Assembly: GCF_040712315.1 (NCBI RefSeq)
Contig: NC_134017.1
Coordinates: 2,448,001-2,512,000, forward strand
Reading direction: 5' to 3'
Length of the DNA: 64,000 bases
Source of the DNA: Castanea sativa
Taxonomy: Eukaryota; Streptophyta; Magnoliopsida; Fagales; Fagaceae
Shown here: positions 11,901-26,900 of the stretch, piece after piece
Layout of the letters: each line of letters opens with the position of its first letter
Numbering within the stretch: position 1 is the stretch's first letter
Program-made: the position numbers and the translations under genes
Notes under the pieces: generated by a model
The model's database searches: none
What the model saw: the letters and a program-made list of their open reading frames with translations, nothing else
What the model was told of the DNA's origin: nothing

Positions 11901-14900
11901 TCAACGCAACTTACTTAGTAGCAGTAAAAGAGAAGAATCCAGTGTCTCTTTGGCTGCTGTAATGGCTCTTTGTTTTTCTTCCAATGAGAGTTCAATGGAA
12001 GAAACCTCTGCATTCTCCAACTCAATTTTGAGCCAATTGCGGTATGTCGCATCACAGGAGTAATACTCACTCTATTTAATGAAAATATATATTAATATGT
12101 GAAATATAAATATCAAGCTGGAAATAATACAAAAGCAAGTTGGAAAAAGTAACCAAATAGGTATGCAAGAATGAGGCATACCCAGTCTTGGAACTCTCTT
12201 AGATTATCAGAAACATTAAAAGCCTCGAAGTTATCTTGATGTTCTGAAAGCTGCTTCAAAGGTTCAGCAAGAAAACCAAGTAATTTGTGTGCACCTATGG
12301 GCATTGCTGGCACTCTCCACATAGAAATCAGAGCGAACTCCCTAAATAATATATTACTGTAGAAAAAGCAAAGGTTAGACTTCAGAAGAACAAAAAACAA
12401 CACAGACAACAATAAAAGTGGCAATAAAATTTAACAATCATGCATGAGAGAGAGACTTGTAAAATTTGGATGTGAAAAATTAGACATCATAAGAAGAGTT
12501 AAATTATAAAGCTATAATGTCAAACCAGCAAGAACTAGATGAAGAATAGAAAGGAAAACCTGTCTTCTAGAATAAGAAAAGAAAAGTACATGATTCATGA
12601 GGAATCAGCTGTGTGCAGAACAAATGTTGACTATCTATGGAATCCTATCTTATAGCTATTATTTGCTGTTTGTTACATGTGTACTGGGGCCTTACCCTTT
12701 CACTCATCAGAAAAAAGAGAAAATTATAATACAGTACAGCTATATTCGTAAAAATTTACCTATGTATCAGTGCTCGCAGAAGAAGTTTTGTGCTAACATC
12801 CTTAACATCAGTGATTGTTGAGGGGGGCGTAAAGCAGAGCCATTGGATAACCATAGCTTTTTGAAGACTCTGAAGCCGGTGCTGCTCTAGTACATCTGAC
12901 AACTTATCGTATTTACCAACTTTGAGCTCCCGGGATCTTGACAAAATCCTGTGTTTAAACAGATAATTACAAAGCCAACAAACTTTATATGAAAATAACA
13001 TACTTTCCATTCTTTCTGCCTGAGATATATAAGAACATATTGAAGAAGAGATACACGTACCTCTCAATAATTTCCTCAAAACTTCCTTTTGAATCATCCC
13101 CGGAAGAAAATGGTAAGTACTCCATAGCAGAAAGGAAGATCTTATATTTGACATGAACACTGTTGGCAGGCCAAAAACCATAATATAACACATCAACACC
13201 AAAAAAAATATAAACAGCAAAAAATTAAGATTAATCCTAGTCATTGCAAAATGGATATCTTTTATTCGTGCAGCAATATCTTCAGTTAATTCATTAATAT
13301 CTGTTGTACTTTGATATGCACCATATATGATCTCTTAAAAAATATATAACAATTATTGCCAAGTAAATTTATTTTAGTGCAATCTCAATACTAACTGAAC
13401 AGAGGAAACAGTCATTCATTCTTAGACCACTCAATCATTTGCATATTCAAAAGAATTGGCATCCAGACCCACTGTACCTTACACTGGTTGGCAATTTGCA
13501 ATCCAGTCAGCTAAGGTATTTAGTTGAGAAAACCAGTTAACACCAAATCCTATTATTAATTTGTACTCGCCATAATTCTCTATTTTCTATGGAAGAGAAC
13601 AATATTTTTCACAAAAGTGAAAACGTATGAATTGAAAGTGACATAAAACTATACCAGCTTTCCACATGCATTTCCTCTCACAGTTTGTGATTATACAGAA
13701 TGGCCATCACAGGAATTATTTCTTAGTTTATAATTATACAGATAAATGGGCACTAAATTTCTGCAGACATAAAAGTATATGGGAAGAAAATATATTATTG
13801 ATTGCTGTAATTTTCTTTAATTTTGCTGCACTACTAGTACAGTTCCTGTGTACTGACTGCTGCTGTTATTTTTGTTTTCCATATCAATAAAGATTTCTTA
13901 TCACAAAAATACACACACACATAAAACTAACAGCTCATAGACTGCATTATGCCCAACTGTCAAAGACTCAAAGGAGTCATGTCAGAACATTATCTATGGA
14001 AGACAATCTTGATTCATTCATTTTATACATATAGCTTATTTCCTCCAAAATTGGGATGACTACACAGTGTGAAATCTTCTCTTAAGGTTTGTTGACAGTA
14101 ATGTGTTTTAAATCTATTGTTTTCAAATCTAAAAATCAGAAGGAAAAAAATTCTTATTTGAGAAGTAGAGAAAAGTACATAGTGAACAGTTGCAACTCTA
14201 AAGAAATTGTTCACAGGAATAAGAGAGACTAGGTGTGCGTTTGGATACCGCTTATTTTGCTGAAAACTGAAAACAATAAAAAAATAATTTTCCGTTACTG
14301 TTCACACTAAAAAAAATACTATTCATTTGCCTTGATGCACTGTTCATGGGCACCAGGCGCTGGTAAAAAAAAAAAAAAAAAACTGACAGATGCAGATGCA
14401 AACCGTGAAAAAAGCAAACCAAACGGAGCCTAGTTATTCCACTATCGCCCAGCCCCACGGGGAAAAAAAATCCAAATATGCCCAGATAGAATACATTCTT
14501 GACAGGCATCAGTAGCATTTGATATCTCTAATCTTATGCTTAACCAGTAATGTAGGGTTGTGAAGATTCCCTAGGAACACACAAGTAGTGAATTGAAGAG
14601 GAAACTAAAACTGCACATCCCCGCCCTTTAGAAACAAACATATGACACAATTCAAAATAATATCCTTGAATCTAGAATATCTCATCACAAAGATATAAAG
14701 CATCTGTAAATTCAAATCCCCATGCCATGATCACATACGTAAAAACCAATAAACTTAGTAGGACAAAGACATGAGAAACATAACCTGAATAAGAAGTTGT
14801 TTTACCTGCTGTTCAGCCTTAGTTCCATCATGTGCACAAACAGGTCAACACAACGGTGACGTGCAAGCTGAGAAGCATATATACCCACTAACTCCTCATG

Positions 14901-17900
14901 TTGCTTTGAAAACAGAAACATCGCATACCTTAAACCATATTAGCCAATTGTATCAATGAACAATAGAGCAAAATTGTGCATCAATGTAAACATAATAAGT
15001 AATAACCATTCATCCTTCACTGTTTAGGATACAACACTCAGATCAAAGAACAAGAAAAGCTGAGAGATGTACAGCCAATGAAAAAGAACTAAGCCTAGAA
15101 GCTGCAACCCCAATATGATTACATGGTCAACTTGATTTTTTTTTGCCAACAAAAGGTGGTAAGGGAAGTTATATTCTGTATGATATTGGTGATGGGTTGA
15201 GGGTGAAGTTTTGACAAGACCGATGGTGTGGGGAGACCTCTTGCTGTTAGCTATGTTGAATTGTTTAGAATTTTCCGAGATAAGGAGGCAAGTGTGGCTG
15301 AGCTTATGAAGTTCACAGATGGGTTCCTTTATTGAAATGTAAGTTTCTTTAGGGGTGTTCATGATCGGGAATTGGAGGCTGTGTCGAACTTCATGGATAC
15401 CATATATGGCTCTTCCGTAAGGGGGTTTGGGGAGGATAAAATGAGCTGAAAACTAGATAAATATAAGGGGATTATGGTTAATGATTATTACATTCTTCTA
15501 GTGGGCTCTAATGATTTTTGTTTCCCTTGGAAAAGCATTTGGAAGTAGAAAATTCCTTCTCAAGTGGCTTTCTTTGTCTGGACTGTTGCTTTGGGAAAAT
15601 GTTTGACGATTGACAATTTACAAAAAAGAAAGGTTTGGATATTGGATTGGTGTTATATGTGCAAGTGTAATGGTTAATCAGTTGACCATCTTTTCCTTCA
15701 TTGTCTGGTTGCTATGGATTTGTGGTATATGGTTTTGGGTTTATTTGGAGTAAGTTGGGTTATGCCAAAGTCAGTTGTGGGGCTCCTTGCTTGCTGGCAA
15801 GGCCGGTTTGGTCGTCATCGAAATGGTCATATATGGATAATTGTTCCCCATTTTTTAATGTGGTGTCTTTGGAGGGAAAGAAAAGGGTAGGTGTTTTGAA
15901 GATAATGAAAGATCCATACCAGACCTCAAGTTATTTTTCTTTAAAACTTTATTAGATTGGTTGTTTGCTTTGCGAAACCAATCATTCTCTTCTATTCTTG
16001 ATTTTATTGATTCTTGTAATTTTTTTATTTGATTTGTTGACCCCTGTACACTTCCTGTGTCCTACGGTGTCCCTTTTTCTATATCAATAAAGCTTATTAT
16101 TAATCAAAAAAAAGGGGGGGAGGGGGGAAGGGAAGTTGGGCTGATTTCATAACTGAGTAGTGAGTACTTTGCAAATGTCATACTATGTAAGCTAATATTG
16201 TCTTGCTGCACAGTACACACCCAAAAAAGAAAACTATTTAGTGGTTATCTGCTCCCTAGTTACAGGCCTACATCATTATGCTTTCATTATCAGTAAGGTA
16301 CGCACCCAATGGACATGAACCCACAACCCATTCTCTACCTTACTTTTACAAGGGGAGGACAGTCAACTTGAGCTAGATTACAATGGCATAATACTTACGA
16401 AATTCACTAAAACATATTAATCATTAGTTATATAAATGTCAACATAACAAAATTTATTAGGAACCATAACTTTAAACTACTTACATGTGTAGAATGAGAT
16501 CACCAACATTCATTATTTTCTCTCTGAAAGTATCCTTCATTTCATCAGCAAGTAAATATCTAAGTACAAGCACTATATGTGCACCAAATCGAATCATTTG
16601 AGGATCTCCATGGGGCCTGACAGAAACCACAATACTCATTGGTCAACCAAATTATTCTGAACAGGCAGATCTACAAATATTTATTAGCACAATATTTGTT
16701 CCCCCCCCCCCCCCCCCCACACACACACCATAAATATGGTTCATTAATGACTCAATACAGAAATTAACTCAGAGAACCACCTCAGGTGATGGAAATCACC
16801 AAAACAGATCGATTTTAACATAATAAAATGACGATCATCAATTGCTTTCAAACACTTCACCTTCTTTTTGTTATAATTTGATATGACTTTCCAGTGGATA
16901 TTAATGAAACCAGACCATACCATTATCAGTAAGTAGCCATACAAGTAGTCATGAAAATTTGGAAGTTCATGTTAAAAGAGAGGTCAAGGGCACAACTAAT
17001 GGAACATTCCCAAATTCATCTCGACACAAATCTAGCAAACATATGAACGTCAATGACATGGAATTACCTAAAGACATCTTGATCATCTTCTGAAGGTGCT
17101 ATCCATGACCATATAAGGTCCAGCAGGCGCGGTATATCCCCTAACATTAGAATCATCTGTGAAGCATCATTTGGTTAAAGAACACAGCTAATAAATTTTA
17201 ATCAAACTGAAAAAAAAAAAAAAAAAAAAAAAAAATCTCTTCCTTTGAATAAGTAAAATAACATTACAAAGGGCCTACCTAATATGCAAATATCTAGAAT
17301 AAAATTGAAATTCAGAGCCCCAAGGCAGGGAAGGGAAAGACCAATGCTTGCTTCCATGTAAAATGAGCCGTGCATAGTTACTTTCAGAAAAATTGAAAGA
17401 AAAGGTAGATTTTAGCCAATTTTTCATTTTCCTTATTACAGCCAACCCTGTGTAGTTGGATTATGCCAGGTTCAATGGTAGGTTTGTTATCTTGTTGGCA
17501 TCAGTGACTTAGGAAGCATAATTCGGACATTTGGAATTTGGTTCCAGGCTGCTTAATGTAGATTGTGTGGTTGGAATGAAATCGTCAATCTTTTGAGGAC
17601 AAGGTGAAGATGTTGGATGAGTTGAAGGTTTTAAGCCATCGCAGTCTTTTGGAGTGGTCTCGTTGCTGGGGTTTTACTGATTGTTCTTCTCTTTCTGAGT
17701 TTATGTCTTCCCTTAGCTTAGTTTCCTGATTACCCTTTTTTTGTTGTGCTGTGTGTACTTTTTTTCTTATTGTTCATCATCATGAACATCTTGTACTTTT
17801 CTCTTATTGTTTTATCATAATATTATTTTCCTGATTACCTATCCAAAAAAAAAAATGCAAAGAGGTGAAGAAAGACACATATTCTAACCACATAAAAGAA

Positions 17901-20900
17901 TTCTCTTGGATATATCTTACACAAATTGCCAGAAAACTATAATATTATATAGGGCAATAATAAGAACTAAAGATCTGCTAGAAATGCCAATGGAAGAGTT
18001 GAAGGTTTCTTCTCGAGTGCTTGAGAAGAAACCTTCAACTCTTCCATTGGCATTTCTTCTATTCACAGTCCTGATGAAGATGTCAACTGTAAATGTTTTG
18101 TTTTGCTTTAGTTACCACTTATGCGTAAATGCATGTTTGCTCAAGGAGACAACAAGAATTTTCTTTTCTTTCATTATTATTATTATTTTCCCTTTGGGGG
18201 GAGGTTTAATTTGAGAGCTACTTCAGTTGAAGTTAAGGAAAATTGACGAGGAAATAACTTTAGCAGGCAGTAAATCCCTATATATCTCTGTGCTGCAATC
18301 TAATAAACAGTTGTCCAAGTGTACCCAGCTGCAGGTCATTTAAAATAAATTGTGCTAGACACTTTTCAGTTGCAAAACTATCTTGGCCAGATGGAAATCC
18401 AATAGCTAAATAAACTAACACTCTTTTTTTTCAGAAATACCTCAATTTGGCGTTGCTGCTCCTTGCAAGCACGAGCAACACTTTCATGTACTGTTTCCCT
18501 AATCAAGAAGATATTTAAAAAAAAAGAAGATTCAACATACTAAACTACGCCACAGAGAAAGGACTATAATATTTGAATGAAAACTGCAATATACGTTGAA
18601 TGGAGTTTTTGAAGAAGAGCTGGAAGTTGTCGTGGCTGCTGGTTCAGAACTTGAACTGGCCAATTTTCTGGCCCACCTGAAGGCTGAACGGTGCCATCAC
18701 TACGTCCAGAACTTCCATCAATTACATCTCCAAAACTGTTAATTTGATCCATTCTCCCAGGTGGTAGACGAGCTAGTTCTAAATCCACTTGAACATCTAG
18801 ACATGACTTTGCCATTGACCAGCATGCTGACTGCAAAATACAATGAGTAACAAATTTCAACAGCAACCAGCATCGAAAGTAGTCATATAAGAAAAGAGCA
18901 GAAATTAAAGATCAATGATCAGAAACTTTAAAATTAATGCATACCAAAGCAACAAGATACATAGCAGGTCAAAACTTAAAACAAATGTCTCACAATGTTA
19001 AGAAGGCACTTAAGATTCTTAAATTGGCGAAATTCTATCATAAAAAATTTAGCAAAGGCAGACCACATTGAAATTTGCGTCTGTAATTTTTTTAAACAAA
19101 CAGATTTGGGCACCTATTACAGGCTTACAGCTGAACAATTGTCTCTCCTAGAGCCATGACAACCCGCTATTCTATATGAATCAAAATTTAACAGTAACCA
19201 TCCATTCTCGTACATTAACACATTTCAATGCATGTCATGAAATGCATGTTGCAACAATAAAGAAATTCAGTGTTTATACTGCAAGTACTTAGGCAGTAGT
19301 GTTTTGCAAAATCTGCTTTCTTAGTTCTTCCATCAACTAATCTGAAGTAGCAAATCACATCATCATAGATCAAAATTATTTCATACAGTGAAAACTAAAA
19401 TGGTATGATGTAATGGAGAATGTTAATTTAAGAAAGGAATAACACTATTTTGTATCCACCATTCAAAATTACATAAATAAGCTTGACACTCCTGAAGTCT
19501 TATCCATTTGAATTGCTTCCTATAGTGTCTAAATTATGCCACATATTTGAGGATATAGGGCCATACACACATCATATATCAATGCAGAAAATTTGGAACA
19601 ATGAACAGAAAACATGAACAAGCTGCTGACTGTTATTAAACACAAGCATGCATGTGCTTGCACACACACAACCATAAGAAGAAAACCTATTAAAAATGCG
19701 TAAACATAAATGCATTTAAAAGAAGATCTTGAGATATGATTAGGGGGGAAGAAAATACCTCCCAGTCTGTGCAGATAGGAAGCATGCGAATTAAGTTGCT
19801 ACATTGGGCTGCATATACAGCTGCTTCATATTTCCCACCATCTTGCTCAGCAATTTTCTTCAGAAAATAAAGGTAGAAAAGCAAAGATCCATTAGCTTAT
19901 TAAAGTTGTATACACCATGTGCATTAATTGCTGATCCACACAATACATGAACAGAATAGAACATACATGTGCTAAACTTATTAAGCAAAGAACCTATAGA
20001 ATCCATTTAAGGGCATGGATCACCTATAAAATCTATTTAAGGAAATGGGTCTCAACATAAAAACAAAAAAGATAGAATGTGTTTTGAACAGCTTTCCCAG
20101 AAAAATGTATGTAGTTCCATTTCAAACCATCAAGAGCGAAGCCAGGAAATGTTGCCTCTGAAAGAAACTAGAGCCATAAATATAACCATATGAAGAGAAA
20201 TAGAGCAGAGACCAGAATTAAACAAGTACGGACTTGGCGTTAAAACGCAAGAAATTTATCTGATGGGGGCCCTCTCAATACTACCTCTGATGCACAAAAG
20301 GAAGCCCATTTCCAAAGACGCCATTGGTGACCTAGGCCACTTTCCAGTTCAATAGCTTGTAAAATTCTATTCTTTCCATTCTTCACCAAGGCTTCAACAG
20401 AAGGAAATAGGTCCAATCCTCCAAATGGGCATAATGTTGCAGCTCTCCATGGCTTCCAAAATGTTAGCATGTATCAGAACAGCACCAACAAACATAAACC
20501 ATAACCTAATAAATCCAGAACATTGTTTACCTGTCCAGCAGACCGGCAAAGATCACATGCCTCTTCCAGTCTTCCAGCCCTTAAAAGGGTCCAGACATCT
20601 TCTAAAAGAGATTCGTCTTGTTTCTGTTGAGCTAAAAATGTTAATGATGTGTTTAAGGAAATACATATACACTCAGACTCATGTGAATACTTTCTAAGAG
20701 TTCCAAATTCATGAAAACTACATATATTAACAATGACTATTTTTTATGTTACTGAGGAGTTGACACCAGGAATTCAGCATTATCATGAGCCCTACAATAG
20801 CATCACACCTACCCGGGCTATTGTGTAAATTTTAATGCAGGTTCTACAGTATCATTAAAACATATTTCTATTGGAATTCGACAATTGCACAGCAAGTTAA

Positions 20901-23900
20901 AAATTAAATGTAAGCAACTAGTGGAGAAAGACGGTGGTGTAGAGTGTAAATTGGCTTTATAGAAATTCAAAAGACAGTCACATAAAGAGTACTTTATCAT
21001 CAGGTAGCTGATGAGCATGTTCGCGTGTTGGAGCATCAAAATCCAAGTGATGAACGGTGTTTGTATTGGAGGCTCCTTTCTTAAGATACCGTTGAGTATG
21101 ATGCCAAACTCCAGAGCTGGGGAGATAGGTACCAACATGAGATCCTTGCACCTGCCCATATTGATTAATTGCCATGTTAAACAGAAACAATGTACTCTTA
21201 AAAAATTCAAAGCTGCAACAATTTTCCTTTTCTTTTTTATAATGGAAATTTTATTAAGAAAACAAAAGCATACTCTCCTTTTATATATATGTGTGTGTGT
21301 GTGTGTACCCAAGAAAGATAGCAAAAACAGACCATTATCCCATGATACCATGTTAAGGGGGAGAAGAACAGAAAATCCTCCATTTCTGAATCTAAATTCT
21401 CTTCTTAAGGCTCCTCTGTTCCCCAACATATGAACTTAAATTTCAGTAAAATATGCTTTAAGATTTAATTACGATGTTTAAAATGCTCAAAGGTCTACCC
21501 CAATTCAAGGAACACTAGATGTACGGAGGAGGGGGCTAATAAAATCAGTAAAGCTAGAAACATGATAGGGAACCAATGGATTTTGTCCTGTGATCTATAC
21601 TCTAACTTAAAAGTCTGAGTAATGGTGATATACAAGAGATGCAGCATGCAATATAGCAATATCTTGATATGCAACAGAAGCAGGGCAGAAGAAGAAAATG
21701 GGGGGGAAAAGATAATAACAACATTAAGAACAACAGCAGAGTGCTTGTAAAAAGAGACAAGGATAAATTATTCAGCTAACAAGAAAGACAATTAATACTG
21801 TCTATCAAAGGGCCTATCAATAAACAGGCAAGACCACTAACAAAAAAATTAACAAGAACACACTTGAACATTCTAAGCATGAACTGATATAAAACTGATC
21901 ACCTTGCTTTCTAAGTCAAGTGCTTTGGAAGCCAAATCTTCAAGCCATTGAACAACTCGGAGACATAATTGTGCTGTATGATCTTCTGCAACAAACTGGC
22001 ATGCCTCCAAATGCGATGTTTGGGGGTACTGTCATAAGTCAATCAATTTAAATGAGAATAAACACGTCTTTTAAAACATCAAATAAAAGACATTTCTTCT
22101 TTGCAAATTTAAAATATTATTTTCCTATGAAGCAGCACATGCTAGAAAAATACATCACCAGGATTAGCTCTTTTGGGAGTTCTTCCGACACTGCAAGAAG
22201 AAACAAAAATCGTCACACAGAAAACCCATAGCACAGTAAATAAACAGAAGTACAACAAAACAATAACACCATAAATGGCCTTGTCATCAAAACCTAAATG
22301 CAAAAGGCAACAAGAAGGCATGTTGTGTAAGTTAAGGAGAACAATTTTGATTTTAAAAAAATGCAGCGGTATAAGAGACCACAAAGCAATATTTCTGTGT
22401 TTGCATCATGGTTAAGGCACCAAGCATATTAAGGAACAACTGCCACCATGAAGTAGCACGCATCAAGTGGTCAGAGAAGAAAATCCAAAGCTCAGTGGGA
22501 TAAGATTGGCAATAACCAAAAAAATAGTACAACAAAATAATTACACCATAAATAATGGCCTTGTCATCAAAACCTAAATGCAAAAGGCAACAAGAAGGCA
22601 TGTTGTATAAGATTAGGAGGAACAATTTTGATGTAACAAAATTGCAGCAGTATAAAAGACCACAGAGCAATATTTCTATGTTTGCATCACGGTTAAGCCA
22701 TCAAGTTTATTAAGGAGCAACTGCCACCATGACATAGCATGCGTCAATTGGTCAGAAGATATTCTGGTTGAGCAGTCTGTAATTTTAGGAACAAAGAATA
22801 CAGAATTTAATGGCAACATTTAAAGAATTATTTTAACAGTAAATGATTTTATTAATTAACAAATCACACAGTTTAAAGCATTAACAAATGTTCTATCTCT
22901 TTCCTATTCTTTGTTTCAGTGAGGAAACCACGTGAGGCTAACACATCCTTGGTTTTTTTTATAAGTTAGGCTACACAGTACACACATACATACACAGAGC
23001 AATATGAAAGCTCTCGACATAGCCACACAGAGCTTATACATGGCATCTATAGAGTACATAGAATTCATCTCTTCCCTTTTTAGCATGGATTACTAAACCA
23101 TAGAGGGTTACTTATCAACCGAAAAAAAAAAAAAAGCCCAAACCATAGAGGGTTGTTTATTTAAGCCTTCATGTGTAACCTCATGTACTGGGGTTGCACC
23201 CCTCTCTTTTGAAATGTTTACTGCATAAGTTATTTATAAAGAAAGTTTGGAAACCAAAAAGTACACAAATAAATGTCTGATATCAAAATAAATTAATAAA
23301 ATACATAATTTAATATACCTCTTTTTAAAAAGAAATCACAATTTCATAATATCCTAATTTTCAAAAAAAAAAATTTCAAAGTTGATCTTAGGAACAATAC
23401 ATCATGAGGAAGAAATTTGCAAACAGATATATGCTAGAAGTTACACACTAAGAGAGATGGGGGACTGCCTAAATGATGCTAATCATTCAAATGGAATAGT
23501 CTCAGGAGGTTATATTTATGATACACATCATTTTTAGGTTTTGAATTCCATTCCATTCCGGTGCTTGGACCTGTGCAAAAGGACCCCCCCTATTCTTTCT
23601 CATCCTCAATTCCAGACTATTCCAACCTGAACTGGTGTTCCGGGAGGGATTTCAGCATTCTAGGCGAGATTCATGTTCCGGACTGAAATCAAAACTTGGG
23701 CTTGATTGCTCTTCCCACTGCCGCGATCTACTGTTTACTTGGGCTTGGTTTCTCTTTGGCTTTTTATCACCATTGATGGGGAGTTGTGGAAAGAGATGTC
23801 TTCGCTGTGTTTGAAGAGTTTTATCAACACAGTAAGTTTGAAAAATCTCTTAATGCAACTTTCATAGCCTTAATCCCTAAGAAGAATGGTGCTTCCAATA

Positions 23901-26900
23901 TTCGAGATTTTAGACCTATTAGTTTGGTGGGGAGTGTCTACAAGATTTTGGCCAAGGTGTTGGCAAATCGCATGAAAGAGGTTTTGGATCAGTTGATATC
24001 TGAGTCTCAGAATAGTTTTTTGGGTGGTAGACAGATTCTTGATTTAGTTCTCATTGCTAATGAGTGTGTTGATAGTAGGGTGAAGAGTAAGATTCCAGGA
24101 GTTATCTACAAATTAGATATTGAGAAAGCTTATGATCATGTGAACTGGGAGGCTCTTCTTGATTTGTTGAAGAGAATGAGATTTGGGGTGAGGTGGTGTA
24201 GGTGGATCCGCACATGCATATCTACAGCCCAATTCTCGGTATTGTTTAATGGGTCTTCGGCTGATTTTTTTGGGAGTTCGAGGGGATTGAGACAAGGGGC
24301 CCGCTTTCGCCCATGTTGTTTCTGGTTATGATGGAGGTTCTCAGTAAGATGATGAAAAAAGCTGAAGGGGCTGGTTTATTTCGAGGCTTTAGGGCCCACG
24401 ATAGACGGGGGGAGGGGTATGTGTATTGCATCTATTGTTTGCGGATGATACGATTCTGTTTTGCGATGTTGATGAGAAGCAGATTCCTTATATTTTGATG
24501 CTTCTTCTTTGTTTCCAGGCAGTGACAGGTTTAAAGGTTAATATGCTAAAAAGTGAGATGGTTCCTATTGGGGAGGTTCCTAATGTCCACGTCCTAGCAG
24601 AGCTTTTGGGATGCCGGATTGGATCTTTGCCTATGACCTATCTTGGTATGCCTTTGGGGGCGTCCTTCAAGTCCCCTACTATTTGGAATCCTATCTTGGA
24701 GAATTTTGAGTGTAAGTTGGCCGGTTGGAAGAAGATGTATTTGTCAAAAGGTGGAAGACTAACGTTGCTTAAAAGCACTTTATCTAGTCTCCCCACTTAT
24801 TATTTGTCTCTTTTTACCATCCCTACGCATGTGGCCAATAAAATTGAGAGGTTGCAAAGGGATTTCTTGTGGGGGGACTCCAAGTTTCATTTGGTGGGAT
24901 GGGACAACGTGTGTACACCTTTGAAAAATGGTGGGTTAGGGGTAAGGAAATTAACTACTTTTAATAAAGCTTTACTAGGAAAGTAGTTATGGAGGTTTGG
25001 GATTGAGGAGACAAGGATTTGGAGAAGGGTCATAGCCCTCAAGTTTGGGGAAGAATGGGGGGGATGGAAGTCCAAGCTAGGTAGAGGGGCGCATGGGTGT
25101 GGCTTGTGGAGAAGTATCCGCATGGGATGAGAGGATTTTAGCAAGAATACTCGCTTTGAGGTAGGGGTGGGAGATAGAGTGAAGCTTTGGACTGATCATT
25201 GGTGTGGGGAGTCTCCACTTCAACTGTCTTTTCCGAGCGTGTATGGGATTGCATCCAATAAAGAGGCATTGGTGGCCTCTTCTCTTGAAGAGGTTGGGGA
25301 TTGAGGAGCGAAGAAGCTGGAATGTTCATTTTATTCGGAGACTAAATGATTGGGAAATGGGTGGGGTGGATGATTTTCTCCGTACCTTGGGTTCTAATCT
25401 TCCTCCCACTGAGAATGTAGATCATATGCGATGGAAGTTGACAAAGAATGGGGACTTTGATATTCGTTCGTTTTACAATAAGTTGAGAAGCCCCGCGCCC
25501 ATTATTTTCCCTTAGAAAGGGGTTTGGAAGGTTAAGGCTCCTCGGCGTGTTTCATTCTTTGTGTGGACTGCTGTATGGGATAGGATCCTTACAGGGGATA
25601 ATTTGAGGGGTAGAGGGTTGGATTTTGTTGATTGGTGTATCATGTGTCGCAGTAATGGGGAGACGGCGGATCATTTGTTACTACACTGTGGAAAGGCTTC
25701 TCGACTGTGGAGTTTGGTATTTAGATCTTTTGGGTTTTCTTGGGTCTTGCCTAGATCAGTTGCGAATACTCTATTCAGTTGGTGGAATTGGCCTAGAAAG
25801 CATTTGTCTAGCATTTGGAATTTAGCTCCTTTATGCTTGATGTGGTGTCTCTAGAGGGAGCGCAATAGGAGGACGTTCGAGGACATGGAAAGCTCAGATG
25901 GCCAGCTTTTGGCCTCTCTTAGTGGCATTTTGTTTGATTGGTCTAGGGCCTGGGGACTCACCTCTAGTGATTCTCTCCCTATGTTCCTTAGTTCTCTCCT
26001 ATGTACTTAGTTTCTTTTCCTTTCTTTTTCTCTTTACTCTTTCTTTTCCCTTTGTATTTATCTCTCTGCCTTATGTTTTTTTGCATAAGGTAGTGTTCTT
26101 GAATATATATCTTTTTTACCTATCAAAAAAAAAAAAAAAATTGATGACCAGAGAGAAATCGTAAACCAAATACAAAAATTAATGAAATTTGGGGCGAAAC
26201 GCTACCTGAATAACAAAAGCAGTGAAACAAGCTTCTGTGAAAAGAAGACTTCAGAGAGAGAGAGAGAGAGAGAAAGAGAAAAAGACGATAAAGACTTATA
26301 ACAACAGTTCACATGTGAGGGTTGTTGACCTTTGGAAATTGAGTTGAAACTTTTTTTTATTGAGGAAGGTTCTGGGAAGTTCATAGTTATAAATATAGTC
26401 TAACCACCTTGTTTATATACAGTAATACCACAATTGCTTTTCTTTTCCCTTTAGTATAACTCTTCACTTAATTTGTATTTTATATAGCACTTCACTAGGA
26501 TATTAATTTAACTTGAATAAATTACTTTGAAACTAGTTAATCTTCAAATGTATTTCTCTCACAATTAGCTTAACAATACCAATAATAATAGCATCAAAAG
26601 TAGAAGAGTCTCAGAAATAATCCTGAAATGGTGCACTTCAGTTCCAGTAGCTAATCCAGAACGGAATTCAAAACCATGCATCATTACCAGCAGTTTATAA
26701 AAAGATCTTAACAAACTGAATCCACAAAAGCATCAAAAGTAGAAGAGGTTAAAGATTTATTTCCTTTCCCAAAGAGGTACCACAAAAGAGACCAGGAAGC
26801 AGCCTCGTCAAGCAGGAGTTGAGCCTTCTGCCTCATCAATTTGTCCTCTACTACCCGATGATGTACATTGGACCCATATCTATAGAGGAAATGCACATAA

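Noticed and set aside
20818..21433. ORFs of 203 and 140 codons on opposite strands
   Set aside because: They overlap NUP107 exon 7 and its introns. Only the 20993-21151 part has family similarity; the rest is intron read-through.
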